From: CAZDCZ01 sp964504155
GTDB lineage: Bacteria > Bacteroidota > Bacteroidia > Bacteroidales > UBA12077
NCBI GenBank assembly: GCA_964504155.1
Contig: CAZDCZ010000013.1
Location: forward strand, 1-43,256
DNA: 43,256 nucleotides
Direction: 5' to 3'
Part shown: positions 1 to 10,082 of the stretch, one piece after another
Position numbering within the stretch: the first letter of the stretch is position 1
How the letters are laid out: every line of letters starts with the position of its first letter
Translations under genes and position numbers: made by a program
Notes under the pieces: generated by a model
What the model saw: only the letters and a program-made list of their open reading frames with translations
Told to the model about the DNA's origin: nothing
Database searches by the model: none

Positions 1-2
1 AT

Positions 3-968
3 GCGGTATTTGATGCATTGGCTTTAAAGGCACCCAAAGCTTCTCCCACATTTACAGGTACAGTAACAATACAATCTCCTTTTAATTTAGGAGCAACATC
101 AGTTACAGCTACTGGAACGGAATTAAATTATATAGCTGGTGTAACATCAGCTATACAAACACAAATAGATAGTAAACAATCAACATTAACAAACTCTGCG
201 GGTTTAGCCGGAGCTTTAAGTGATGAAACAGGTACAGGACCTGTAGTATTTGCTAATAACCCAACTCTTGTTACTCCAACATTAGGAGTTGCTTCAGCAA
301 CATCTATAGCTGCAACAGGAAATGTGTCAGGAAATCAATTAACATCAACTATTGCTGATGGTACAGCTCCATTGATTGTTACTTCAACTACTCCGGTAGC
401 TAATTTAAGTATTGGGGGGACTGCTGCAAATGTTACCGGAACTGTTGCTGTAGCAAATGGAGGTACAGGTCAATCGACATATACTGATGGACAATTACTT
501 ATTGGAAATTCTACAGGTAATACTTTAACAAAAACAACACTAACTGCAGGAAATGGAATAGATATTACTAATGGTACAGGTTCTGTAACAATTGCAAATA
601 ATATTTCTGTAAATCAAGCAATAAATTCTGCAAATCTAACAACATCAAACGGAGCTTATACAACAATAACAGGAATGAGCTTAACTCCGGGTGCAGGAGA
701 TTATCTAGTCTTTTTTTCTGGAACAACTTCTAATAATACTGATGGTGAAGCTACTTATTTTTCAGTATTTAGTAATGGAACACAAATAACAAGTTCTCAA
801 GTTGCTCATCAAAACGAACAAAGCACTGAAATTACACCAGTTTCTTTAGTTGGATATGTAACTAATTTAGCTGATGGACAAGCTATTGATGTCCGTTGGC
901 GAGCAACAAATGGAAGTACAGGCAATTTATTTGGTCAAAAACAGATTATTTTACAAAAAGTTAAATAA
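3..968 (+). CDS. Tail-fibre-like surface protein, 5' end missing
   Basis: The reading frame is open from base 3, so the gene enters from outside the window. The first in-frame start-like codon (TTG at 18) lies inside a repeat and is not the real start. The visible part begins with a phage tail-fibre style repeat (ALKAPKASPTFTGTV), followed by low-complexity Thr/Ala/Gly repeats and the motif GGTGQSTYTDGQLLIGN, which recurs in tail fibres and Bacteroidota surface fibres. The last 110 residues or so (from about 200) are Thr/Ser/Gly-rich beta sequence resembling a C1q/TNF-like jelly-roll head. No T9SS sorting domain is visible at the C-terminus (ends QIILQKVK). The FKBP gene starts 12 bases later, so they are probably co-transcribed. 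The role is inferred as an adhesive or structural fibre; no phage genes lie on this side of it. Confidence 0.7.
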   Translation, partial: AVFDALALKAPKASPTFTGTVTIQSPFNLGATSVTATGTELNYIAGVTSAIQTQIDSKQSTLTNSAGLAGALSDETGTGPVVFANNPTLVTPTLGVASATSIAATGNVSGNQLTSTIADGTAPLIVTSTTPVANLSIGGTAANVTGTVAVANGGTGQSTYTDGQLLIGNSTGNTLTKTTLTAGNGIDITNGTGSVTIANNISVNQAINSANLTTSNGAYTTITGMSLTPGAGDYLVFFSGTTSNNTDGEATYFSVFSNGTQITSSQVAHQNEQSTEITPVSLVGYVTNLADGQAIDVRWRATNGSTGNLFGQKQIILQKVK

Positions 969-980
969 AAAACGTATTAT

Positions 981-1670
981 ATGAAAAATTCATTTATAAC
1001 AATCATAATATTGCTAATATCAATAATTGGATTTGCCCAAAATCAACAAACGGAGCAAAGCTCAAAGCAAACTATTCAGTTATCATCACAAGACGATACT
1101 TTACAATACGCCATTGGTGCATTCATTGGTCAGTGGATGGTGAAAAATTCTTTTGAAGTGCAAAATGCCAATTTGTTTTTGCTGGGGATGGATGATGTTT
1201 TGCAGAACAAACCACTTGCCGTAGTCGATTCTACCATAACTCCTATTGTTTCGGCATATCAGCTTTCAACGCAAAATGAAAGGAGTCGGCAATTGGAAGA
1301 ACAACTATTTGCAACATTAAAAGGAAAATCCGGAGTTGGGGCATTACCTGATGGTATTCATTATATTGTTGTTAAAACAGGAACAGGAATCCGACCAAAT
1401 ATTACAGATACAATTGTTTTTCATGCTAAAGGTATTTTCCCCGACGGAACTGTCTTTGAAGATACTTATAAAAAGAAACAGGTAATTACAAATGTATTAT
1501 CAAATTTAATTCCCGGATTAAATGAAACAATTCAACTAATGCCCGAAGGTTCGGTATGGAGAATTTTTATTCCATCGGCATTAGCATACGGCTCTGCCGG
1601 TTTGCCAAATGTGGTACCACCATATACTGCTTTGGTTTTTGATATAACATTAATGGAAGTTAAAAAATAA
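981..1670 (+). CDS. Secreted FKBP-type peptidyl-prolyl isomerase
   Basis: This 229-residue protein starts with a signal peptide (hydrophobic residues 5-19, cleavage expected near FAQ-NQ). Residues 35-115 match the helical dimerisation region of FkpA/Mip-like FKBPs (gives an AIGAFIGQWM segment). Residues 120-229 form the FKBP fold: FPDGTVFEDT, then LIPGLNETIQLMPEGS, then IPSALAYGSAG and VVPPYTALVFDITL, the usual strand and active-site order. The protein should catalyse cis-trans prolyl isomerisation of exported proteins in the periplasm. It lies between a fibre-like protein and a very large T9SS cargo, with 12- and 31-base spacers, so an assisting role in folding these products is plausible but not shown. 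Confidence 0.88.
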   Translation: MKNSFITIIILLISIIGFAQNQQTEQSSKQTIQLSSQDDTLQYAIGAFIGQWMVKNSFEVQNANLFLLGMDDVLQNKPLAVVDSTITPIVSAYQLSTQNERSRQLEEQLFATLKGKSGVGALPDGIHYIVVKTGTGIRPNITDTIVFHAKGIFPDGTVFEDTYKKKQVITNVLSNLIPGLNETIQLMPEGSVWRIFIPSALAYGSAGLPNVVPPYTALVFDITLMEVKK

Positions 1671-1701
1671 TATAAAAAACCTGTTAGGTCTCATAAACTG
1701 A

Positions 1702-4700
1702 ATGAATAACAGAAATAAACATATAAAGAATAATAGCTACAGGGCGCCAAGGTCTTTCGTAAAGACTGGAATTGTTCTGTGCTTTTCTTTGTTGTTTATT
1801 CATTCAAATTTGTTGAAAGCTCAGGTTATTAGTAACACCGGTGCTTCTATTTCTATAACAAGCGGAACTGTTGTTGAAAGCGATACTGTTGATAATCAAT
1901 CTGGAAATATCGACAATGATGGGATAATAAATCTTAGTGCCGATTACAAAAACGCCGGAACAACACATGGAGACGGAAATTATAATATTGCAGGAGATTG
2001 GACAAACACAGGTGTATTTAATTGCGAGAATAGTACTGTTCATTTTAATGGCGATAATATTCAGAATATTACTAGTACCACCGGAGATGAAAATTTTCAT
2101 AATTTAAAAATCAACAATTCGGGTATTTCTCCAAATAATAGAATTGTAATAGCTAATAATGTTAATGTTTCTGATACTCTTTCTATTTCTCAAGGAAATG
2201 TAATAACAGGAGTTAATAAATTATACCTTTCTAACCAATCTCCATTATCGTTAGAATATTTATCAATCACCGACAGTAGAGTTATTGGCAAGTTCGAAAG
2301 AGGTATAAGCTCTGTTGGAAACTATTTGTTTCCTATAGGAACCGCAGATAATTATAATCCAATAAATATCTATCCGAATGAAACACCCGGACATGCAGGT
2401 TCTGTACTAAGCGAATTTATAGAAAGCGATCCGGGAAGCTCAGGTCTTCCATTACCCGACGATAGTGTTGAAGTTTACCAAGCATACGATGATGGTTACT
2501 GGAATTTAATTTCGAACTCGGGCTATTCCTGCGAAGATTACAATATAAATTTTAATGCTTCAGGATTCGTATCACCAATTCACGACATCACAAGAGTAAT
2601 GAGACGTTCAACAGGGAACGACTGGGAATTTGACGGAGTACATAAAGATGCTAACGCTCCTGTTGCTTATCGCGATTCTCTTAAGAAAAATATTTCATCA
2701 ACCGGAACCGATTTTGGCTTAGGTCATTGTCGTCCGCTTATTTGGGTACAACCGTCTGATATTGCAGTATGTAATGGCGAAGATGCATTTTTTATGGTTG
2801 TCGCCAGTGGACGTCGTCCATTAACATATCAATGGCAAGAAAATCAAGGTAGCGGATGGAACAATATTTCCGATGGAGGAATATACTCAGGTACAACAAC
2901 AGCTCAACTCGACATATCGCCAACAAACCTTATAATGACAGGATACTTATATAGAGTAATAATAAGCGATTTTTATGGAACTCCAAAAACCAGTGATGCT
3001 GCAGAATTAATAGTAAACCCACTACCTATTGCTTTTGCTACACCAATGGTAGATACTATATGTAACAACGCTACAACTTACATAAAGCTAACAAGCGATG
3101 TTCCGGAAACTAGCTTTTCATTAGAAATATTATATTCGGGAAATATCGAAAATGCCAACTTAACAATAGTTAACGATACTATTATACAACAAACATTAAC
3201 AAACCCAACAGATACTTTCGATTATGTTGAATATAGAATAATACCAAAAGGGCCAAATCCTACTGATTGCCCAGGTACAGCTGTTATTGCTAGAGTTTAT
3301 GTAGAACCTACACCAAGAGCAATAGCTACAATTGTACCATTTCGCATCTGTAACGATTCTATTACAAATATTATTCTAACAACTCCAACAGAAATGACAA
3401 GCGGAGTAGTTACCTTCGATTATAGCTCTGCAATTACCGGAGGGCTTACAGGTAATAGCTCTAACAATAATCTTGCTAATGGATATACTATTGAGGACAC
3501 TTTACATAACCCAACATTTACACCTCATACTGCAAAATATACAATAACACCACGAGCTTTAACAACAGTTTGTGCCGATGGACCTGCTATCTATGCTGAA
3601 ATTACAGTTCATCCAACTCCTTATACATATTTCGATATAACTAATACCGAAGATAGTGTTACTTGTAATAAATATTCAGATGCTTACGCTCAAATAATTG
3701 CAGAAAACGGAATAGGAGAATTTGATTACGAATGGAGTAATTCTCAAACTTCTGATGAAGCAAGCGGACTATCTGCCGGATGGTACACTGTAACAGTAAC
3801 CGACAACATTGGCTGTATAAAAACCGATTCTATATTAATAAATGAACCCGATACTCTTTACTCTCCTATTGGAAATCTGGAAGATAATATTTGCTTTAAC
3901 TATAAGACAGGGTTTATTCGTATTGACCCAACAGGAGGAAACGGTGGATATAATTACTTATGGTCGACAGGAGCAACTACCGATTCTATTGGAGGATTAG
4001 GAGGTGCATGGTACAATGTTACTGTAACAGACTATAAAGGCTGTGTAAAAGACACATCAATACTTATTACAGAACAACCAAATCCATTGCTAAATGTAAA
4101 AGGAACAAATATATCATGCCATGGGAATAATGATGGTAGTGCCAAAGCAATACTGTCATTCGCAGCTGACTCGTATCTGTGGTCGACAGGAGAAACTACT
4201 CAAATAATATCGGGACTAACAAATACAATGTATTATGTTACTGTAGCATATGGCGAATGTTATATTAGTAAAGGAGTTCAGATAGAAGATCCACCAATAT
4301 TAACCACAGAAACTAATAGTAATAATATCTCTTGTGCAGGCGATGGCGATGGATACATTAATTTAACCGTAGAAGGAGGAACTTTAGATTATTGGACAGA
4401 TTATATATATAGTTGGTCTCCCGGCGGAGCAACAAGTCAAAATCCAAACAACCTCTCCGGAGGAATGTATTATGTTACTGTACAAGACGAGAACGGCTGT
4501 ACAGCAATAGATTCTGCAGTAATAAATGAACCTCCGGATTTTATATCTAATATAAATCCGGAAAATGTTAGGTGTTTTGGAGAAAATAATGGGACTATTG
4601 AATTAATTGTTACAGGTGGCAATGGCACTAGCAGTAACTTTGGTTACGAGTGGTCGAATGGCAGCACCAACACTATTCTTAACAATTTAGCACCCGATAA

Positions 4701-5955
4701 TTATGTTGTTACAATAACAGATTCGTTATCTTGTATTTATAAAGATAGCGTAGAAATTACAGAGCCGGACCTTCTTACAACAAATATTAATAGTTCAGAT
4801 ATTTCGTGTTTTGGATATAATAATGGATATGCAGTAGTAAATATTTTTGGTGGCAATGGTGACAATAGTATTATTTGGCAACCTAATAACGAAACAACAG
4901 ATTCTATATATAATTTAGCTCCTGATGAATATTCTGTATCTGTAACAGATTCTAAAGGATGTAATACAAGCAACTCTGTAGAAATTAAAGAACCCGAAAA
5001 AATTAATGTTAATCCTAATCAGACTGATATTTCGTGTTATAATAGCAACGATGGTATTATTAGTTTAAATCCTTCAGGAGGAATATATCCTTATACTTTT
5101 ATTTGGAATCATAATCCTTTATTATCGGGAGCTGTTGCCAATAATTTATCTGCAGGAAATTATTTAATTACAGTAACAGACAATAATAATTGTGAGGAAA
5201 AAACAGAAATAGAAATAACACAACCCGAAAAACTCGAGACAGATGTTTATAAAACAGATGTTACTTGTTTTGGATTTATGGATGGAAGTATTAATCTTAA
5301 TGTTTCAGGAGGTACCGAAGCATATCAATATCAATGGTCGAATAATGATGCCGCATCTTCTATTTCTATGTTAGATAAAGGGAATTATACGGTTACAATT
5401 GAAGATGCTCATAATTGTAGTATCGACACTTTAATTACTATCGAAGAGCCGGACATTTTAGCAATTTCTCCAATATTAACTCCATCATTCTGTCCCGATG
5501 TAAGAGATGGAAGTATAGAATTAAATATCTCGGGAGGAAACGGAACATATAATATATACTGGGATATGGATGTTTATGGCGATGATCTTTATAATATTCA
5601 TTCGGGAAATTATAAAGTTGCAATTACTGATGAAAATCTATGCCGATTAGATTCTGTTATATTGCTTCCTAGTATTTATGATATTTGTATTGAAATACCA
5701 AATGCCTTTACTCCAAATAATGACTTAATAAATGACAAGTGGGAAATAAATATGTTTAATCTATACCCAAATGTAATTGTTGAGGTTTTTGATCGTTATG
5801 GGAAAAAAGTATTTTACTCAACCGGATACGAAGAGTCACAATATTGGGATGGAACATATAATGGCAAAGAGCTGCCAATGGATTCGTACTATTACATTAT
5901 ATATTTACAAAATGGAATGAAAAGATTATCAGGAGTAATTAGTATTATTAAATAA
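1702..5955 (+). CDS. Giant T9SS cargo with SprB repeats and type B sorting domain
   Basis: This is a 1417-residue exported protein. The N-terminus has a long basic n-region and then a hydrophobic segment ending near LLKAQ (about residue 41), a signal peptide. Residues 45-340 are Asn/Gly/Asp-rich beta sequence, and about 350-440 resembles an Ig-like domain (WVQPSD...YQWQE). From about residue 653 to 1323 there are nine SprB-type repeats of 65-75 residues, each with a C-x(4-6)-DG or NG start, a Y-x-W-S/T centre, a YxVTVTDxxGC core and an EP ending. The last 85 residues (from IPNAFTPNN at about 1332, with VFDRYGKKVF and WDGTYNGKELP) are the gliding-motility-type (type B) C-terminal sorting domain. 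It should be secreted by the T9SS and held at the cell surface as an adhesin. SprB is the comparison, but this protein is far shorter than SprB itself. Confidence 0.92.
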   Translation: MNNRNKHIKNNSYRAPRSFVKTGIVLCFSLLFIHSNLLKAQVISNTGASISITSGTVVESDTVDNQSGNIDNDGIINLSADYKNAGTTHGDGNYNIAGDWTNTGVFNCENSTVHFNGDNIQNITSTTGDENFHNLKINNSGISPNNRIVIANNVNVSDTLSISQGNVITGVNKLYLSNQSPLSLEYLSITDSRVIGKFERGISSVGNYLFPIGTADNYNPINIYPNETPGHAGSVLSEFIESDPGSSGLPLPDDSVEVYQAYDDGYWNLISNSGYSCEDYNINFNASGFVSPIHDITRVMRRSTGNDWEFDGVHKDANAPVAYRDSLKKNISSTGTDFGLGHCRPLIWVQPSDIAVCNGEDAFFMVVASGRRPLTYQWQENQGSGWNNISDGGIYSGTTTAQLDISPTNLIMTGYLYRVIISDFYGTPKTSDAAELIVNPLPIAFATPMVDTICNNATTYIKLTSDVPETSFSLEILYSGNIENANLTIVNDTIIQQTLTNPTDTFDYVEYRIIPKGPNPTDCPGTAVIARVYVEPTPRAIATIVPFRICNDSITNIILTTPTEMTSGVVTFDYSSAITGGLTGNSSNNNLANGYTIEDTLHNPTFTPHTAKYTITPRALTTVCADGPAIYAEITVHPTPYTYFDITNTEDSVTCNKYSDAYAQIIAENGIGEFDYEWSNSQTSDEASGLSAGWYTVTVTDNIGCIKTDSILINEPDTLYSPIGNLEDNICFNYKTGFIRIDPTGGNGGYNYLWSTGATTDSIGGLGGAWYNVTVTDYKGCVKDTSILITEQPNPLLNVKGTNISCHGNNDGSAKAILSFAADSYLWSTGETTQIISGLTNTMYYVTVAYGECYISKGVQIEDPPILTTETNSNNISCAGDGDGYINLTVEGGTLDYWTDYIYSWSPGGATSQNPNNLSGGMYYVTVQDENGCTAIDSAVINEPPDFISNINPENVRCFGENNGTIELIVTGGNGTSSNFGYEWSNGSTNTILNNLAPDNYVVTITDSLSCIYKDSVEITEPDLLTTNINSSDISCFGYNNGYAVVNIFGGNGDNSIIWQPNNETTDSIYNLAPDEYSVSVTDSKGCNTSNSVEIKEPEKINVNPNQTDISCYNSNDGIISLNPSGGIYPYTFIWNHNPLLSGAVANNLSAGNYLITVTDNNNCEEKTEIEITQPEKLETDVYKTDVTCFGFMDGSINLNVSGGTEAYQYQWSNNDAASSISMLDKGNYTVTIEDAHNCSIDTLITIEEPDILAISPILTPSFCPDVRDGSIELNISGGNGTYNIYWDMDVYGDDLYNIHSGNYKVAITDENLCRLDSVILLPSIYDICIEIPNAFTPNNDLINDKWEINMFNLYPNVIVEVFDRYGKKVFYSTGYEESQYWDGTYNGKELPMDSYYYIIYLQNGMKRLSGVISIIK

Positions 5956-6057
5956 TACCAAAAACAATATCTCGATACTAAAAATAAAACATAATATTAA
6001 TACAACATTTTTCTAAAATCACGTATATATACAAAACCCTTTTAATAAAAACGAAAT

Positions 6058-7785
6058 ATGAAAATTAAAACATTTTTAATTGCCCTGTCTATGTTAATAT
6101 CCTTTTCCGGATTTTCACAAAATCAATTAATTCATAAGAAAAAAATATATCAATCACCTAAAGGGAAATTATATATAAATAAAGCTTTACCCCTGTATTT
6201 ATATATATCATCATCGAAAGATATAAATGCTAAAAAATTCCGATTAGAAAGTGAAAATTCTAAGAAATATACAAATCCAATGTATCTGGATACCGAAGGA
6301 TATAATACCGTTCGCTCTCCGTCGAAAGTAGATACAGTTACAAAAAAAACTATCTATCCTCTCGAAGATATTATTTTCGAAGTTTATTCTGATAGTAAAG
6401 CCCCACGAACTAGTATTGACAATACAAATATAATATGCTATAAAAAAAACAATATTAATTATATTGGCAAGAAGCTAAATATAAAATTTAAACAATACGA
6501 TGCCATTTCGGGTGTTGAAGCAACATATTATTCTATTAACGGTTCTGATTATAAAAAATACAACGAACCAATAATCTTTGATAAAGAAACAGAATATACA
6601 CTAAAATACTATTCAGTTGATAATGTAGGTAATGTAGAAAAACCACATAAAATAATATACAGCATCGATTTATCGGCTCCAAAAACTAATCTTTCCATCG
6701 ATAAAGATAAATACAATAATGTTATTTCTTCCAGGTCGAAAATAATTCTTAGTTCGACAGATGAAATCTCGAAAGTTAAGAAAATTCTTTTTCATTTTGA
6801 CGAGAGCAATACTTACCAATATACTAAACCAATAATAATATCCGGATTAAAAGAAGGAGAGCATAAAATAACATATTATAGTATCGACAATATTAACAAT
6901 AAAGAAACTGAAAAGGTTTTTTCCTTTTATCTCGATAAGACACCTCCTATGATTATTGATGAAATTCTTGGTAACACTTTTATTGCAAATGGCAAAAAAT
7001 ATTCGTCCGGAAGAAGCCGCATCAAACTTACAACCATGGATAATAAAGCAGGTGTTAAAGATATAAAATACTCAATTAACAATGCTGAGTATATTGAATA
7101 TACCAAACCATTTTATATTAAACAATCGGGAAAACTATCTATAAAATCTATAGTTACAGATAATGTAAATAATAGAAACACAGTAAACATATTAACCAAC
7201 AAGTCAAATATTGCATATGTAGATCTATCCGGTCCGGAATTGGGACATAGCTTTGCAAAACCACATTTTACTATTAAGGACACTACTTTTATTCATAAAT
7301 CAACTAAAATATTTTTATCATCAAAAGATCGCGAATCCGGAATTAACAAAATAGAATATACTGTTGATGATTCTAGTTTAAAAATATTCGATAAATCTTT
7401 TTCTATAGCAAATGAAGGTCCTCATAAAATTAATTATACGGCTTACGACAATGTTGATAACAGTAATGTGAATTCGTTTATTTGTTTTGTCGATAATACA
7501 CCACCCGAAATATTCTTTAGATTTAGTATTCCCTCTGAAGAAAAAAAAGAAATTAATGGTAAATTCGTTGACGTTTATCCTAGTCATGCAATTTTATTTT
7601 TATCGGCTACCGATACTAATGTTGGATTAAATAATTTGTATTATTCGGTAAATAACAATACTAAACAAACGTATAGCTCATTAATTGGAGATTTTCAAAG
7701 TAATAAACTTTATAAAATCACAATATCTGCATTAGATAAATTAAATAATAAGTGTGAAAAAACAATAGAGTTCTTTATTGAATAA
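6058..7785 (+). CDS. Secreted OmpL47-like repeat protein
   Basis: This 575-residue protein has a clear signal peptide (residues 1-20, ending FSGFSQ-NQ). After an unassigned 90-residue N-terminal region there are about five repeats of 85-100 residues. Each begins near a D-x(2-3)-AP or TPP motif, includes a Ser/Asp-Gly-Val/Ile-x-x-I/YYSI(N/D) strand, and ends with YYS(I/V)DN(V/I)xNxE. These match the OmpL47/chitobiase-C-terminal-like beta-sandwich repeats that end in 'YYSvDnaGN'. No catalytic domain and no T9SS sorting domain is visible, so the location is periplasm or outer membrane. It follows the SprB-repeat gene by 102 bases on the same strand. The specific function is unknown. Confidence 0.75.
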   Translation: MKIKTFLIALSMLISFSGFSQNQLIHKKKIYQSPKGKLYINKALPLYLYISSSKDINAKKFRLESENSKKYTNPMYLDTEGYNTVRSPSKVDTVTKKTIYPLEDIIFEVYSDSKAPRTSIDNTNIICYKKNNINYIGKKLNIKFKQYDAISGVEATYYSINGSDYKKYNEPIIFDKETEYTLKYYSVDNVGNVEKPHKIIYSIDLSAPKTNLSIDKDKYNNVISSRSKIILSSTDEISKVKKILFHFDESNTYQYTKPIIISGLKEGEHKITYYSIDNINNKETEKVFSFYLDKTPPMIIDEILGNTFIANGKKYSSGRSRIKLTTMDNKAGVKDIKYSINNAEYIEYTKPFYIKQSGKLSIKSIVTDNVNNRNTVNILTNKSNIAYVDLSGPELGHSFAKPHFTIKDTTFIHKSTKIFLSSKDRESGINKIEYTVDDSSLKIFDKSFSIANEGPHKINYTAYDNVDNSNVNSFICFVDNTPPEIFFRFSIPSEEKKEINGKFVDVYPSHAILFLSATDTNVGLNNLYYSVNNNTKQTYSSLIGDFQSNKLYKITISALDKLNNKCEKTIEFFIE

Positions 7786-7807
7786 TAATAAGCTTATTTA
7801 TTATATC

Positions 7808-7827
7808 CTGCCTGAATTCTCGGGCAG
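7808..7827. other. Intergenic hairpin
   Basis: CTGCCTGA and TCGGGCAG form an 8-bp stem (one G-T pair) around an ATTC loop, between the OmpL47-like gene and the SpoIIE phosphatase gene. No T-tract follows directly, so it is a weak terminator or a processing or attenuation site rather than a clear intrinsic terminator. Confidence 0.4.
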
Positions 7828-7900
7828 TATATAATAAAATAAATTTTTGCTAAAGAAATAATAATCTTAATTATTATTAGAAAATATTAAAACTTACGCA

Positions 7901-10081
7901 ATGAGAATATTTTATAAATTATTTTTTTTTATTCTTCTGTCTTTCATAACTATTTTTAATGCATATTGCCAAACAATACCAATTGAACAACAAAAACTAC
8001 TTGATACTTACAATAAAAACCTTATAACCGCCCAAACAAACAATAATCTAACTCAACAAGCTAATTATCGTAATAAAATAGCCTATACATATTGGGAAAA
8101 CAAATTTTATAATAAAGCTATAACGAATTTTACTAAGTCGTTAGAGATAAATAAAAAAATTGGGAATAAGAACGCTCTAAAATCAATAAATTATAATCTG
8201 GGTTTAATATCTTCCGATAAAGAAGAATATAATAAAGCATTAAACTACTTTAACGAAGGAATTAGATATTCGCAATTACTACACCAAAAAGAAGGAATTT
8301 ATTCGGGTTTAATAAATAAAGCCTCAACTTTAAAAAAATTATCGAAAAATAACAAGGCAATTTTATCGTTAAACAAAGCGTATGAACTAGCAAAAGAACT
8401 TAATCAGAAAGAGTTAATACGAACTTGTTATGGAATGTTAGCTGAGAATTATGACGCAATTGAAGATTCTAAGAATGCAATAAAATATTACGATCTGTTT
8501 GCAGCAATAGATAAACATATAAAAGGAAAAGAAATTACCGAAATAAAAAAACAAAGTAATATAAAGGTGCAAGAAGCACAACAAGAGCAAATAAAACAAG
8601 AAAAAGAACTTCATATTACATCGGGCATCCTAAACAAAACAAAAGATTCGTTAAAAATAACTACAGAACTAAATCAATTAAATAAATTAACTATAAAAAA
8701 AAGAAATGCCGAATTACGGGCAGAAAGAGCTATTCGTAATAGTTTTATAGGAGGTTTTATTATTATTCTAATCTTTTCGATACTACTATTTATTCAATTT
8801 AGAGAAAAGAAAAAAGTTAACAAAAAATTGTCAAGTCAAAATATTAAAATAAATAAGCAAAAAAAAGAAATAGAAATTCAAAGAGATATTGCAAATCAAC
8901 AAAAACAAAAAATCACAGATAGTATACATTATGCAAAAAGAATACAAGATGCCTTGTTACCACCATCTTACTTTATAAAAAGGGCACTTAACGAATATTT
9001 CATTTTATTTAAGCCAAGAGATATTGTTAGCGGCGATTTCTTCTGGCTGATGAACAAAGAAGACAAGCTTATTATTGCTGCAGCCGATTGTACCGGACAT
9101 GGAGTGCCCGGAGCATTCTTAAGTATGCTTGGCACATCTTTTCTTAACGAGATAACAAATAAAATTGTTGATAATAAACATATTCAATCATTACAAGCAA
9201 ATGAAATATTAAATCAGTTACGTACCTATATTATCGATTCTCTACATCAAAATACCTTAAATAACGAATCGAAAGATGGTATCGATATTGCTCTTTGTAT
9301 AATTGATTTTAAAAATAAAAAAATTCAATATTCAGGAGCTCACAATCCATTAATTCTTATTCGTAACAACGAACTTATTCAAATAAAAGGAGATAGAATG
9401 CCTGTTGGAATTCATAAAAATTTCGACAAATCGTTTACAAACCATGAATTAGAGATTTTCGATGACGATATTTTTTATATTTTCTCTGATGGATATTCCG
9501 ATCAAATTGGAGGCATAAATGAACAAAAATTTATGTCGAGAAATTTTAAAAACTTATTGTTAAAAATTCACGACAAACCAATGGAAGAACAAAGACAAAT
9601 TCTTGATACCACTATTGAAGACTGGAAAGGCAACTATCAACAAATCGACGATATTTTGGTCATGGGTTTTAAACCTCAAATAATGAAACAATATGTGCCG
9701 GTTTCTAAATCATACAACTGGAGCAAATACACTATCCTTATTGCCGAAGATTTAGATATGAATTTTCTCTTCCTTTCTGAAGGATTAAAAACAACCGGAA
9801 TAAAAATTATTCGAGCAAGAAACGGACAAGAAGCTATTGATATTTGTAAATCGGATGATACAATTGATTTAATATTAATGGATATTAATATGCCACAAAT
9901 AACAGGTTTCGAAGCTACACAGATAATTAAAAAAGAAAAAAACATACCAATTATTGCTCAAACAGCATTAAGTATAGACGAAGCTAATGAAAAAGCCGAA
10001 AAAGCCGGCTGCGACGACATTATATTTAAACCAATAAGATTAAAATTATTTTTATCTACTATAAATAAATACCTAAACTAA
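7901..10081 (+). CDS. TPR / SpoIIE-type PP2C phosphatase / receiver protein
   Basis: This 726-residue signalling protein has a signal peptide (1-23). A TPR array covers about 60-240 (repeated Y-x-KAI/AL-x-Y pattern), then a coiled coil, a transmembrane helix (about 281-299, GGFIIILIFSILLFIQF) and a second coiled coil (about 305-345). The SpoIIE phosphatase domain (about 350-590) keeps the metal ligands: SGDFFW with Asp379, ADCTGHGVPGA with Asp396, FSDGYSD, and Asp583/584 near its end. A complete receiver domain (about 608-725) follows, with phosphoacceptor Asp661 in LMDINMP. A periplasmic TPR sensor would control a cytoplasmic phosphatase. The SiaC-family gene begins one base after the stop, so the phosphatase very likely dephosphorylates that protein, as SiaA does SiaC. 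A receiver placed after the phosphatase is less usual than one before it. Confidence 0.9.
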   Translation: MRIFYKLFFFILLSFITIFNAYCQTIPIEQQKLLDTYNKNLITAQTNNNLTQQANYRNKIAYTYWENKFYNKAITNFTKSLEINKKIGNKNALKSINYNLGLISSDKEEYNKALNYFNEGIRYSQLLHQKEGIYSGLINKASTLKKLSKNNKAILSLNKAYELAKELNQKELIRTCYGMLAENYDAIEDSKNAIKYYDLFAAIDKHIKGKEITEIKKQSNIKVQEAQQEQIKQEKELHITSGILNKTKDSLKITTELNQLNKLTIKKRNAELRAERAIRNSFIGGFIIILIFSILLFIQFREKKKVNKKLSSQNIKINKQKKEIEIQRDIANQQKQKITDSIHYAKRIQDALLPPSYFIKRALNEYFILFKPRDIVSGDFFWLMNKEDKLIIAAADCTGHGVPGAFLSMLGTSFLNEITNKIVDNKHIQSLQANEILNQLRTYIIDSLHQNTLNNESKDGIDIALCIIDFKNKKIQYSGAHNPLILIRNNELIQIKGDRMPVGIHKNFDKSFTNHELEIFDDDIFYIFSDGYSDQIGGINEQKFMSRNFKNLLLKIHDKPMEEQRQILDTTIEDWKGNYQQIDDILVMGFKPQIMKQYVPVSKSYNWSKYTILIAEDLDMNFLFLSEGLKTTGIKIIRARNGQEAIDICKSDDTIDLILMDINMPQITGFEATQIIKKEKNIPIIAQTALSIDEANEKAEKAGCDDIIFKPIRLKLFLSTINKYLN

Positions 10082-10082
10082 A

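Noticed and set aside
18..968. Treating the TTG at 18 as the start of the fibre-like gene
   Set aside because: The frame is open upstream to base 3 and the TTG lies inside a repeat unit, so the gene is cut by the window edge.
1..980. A prophage at the left edge
   Set aside because: Only one fibre-like gene is visible; the following genes are cell-surface and signalling genes. It remains open what lies to the left.
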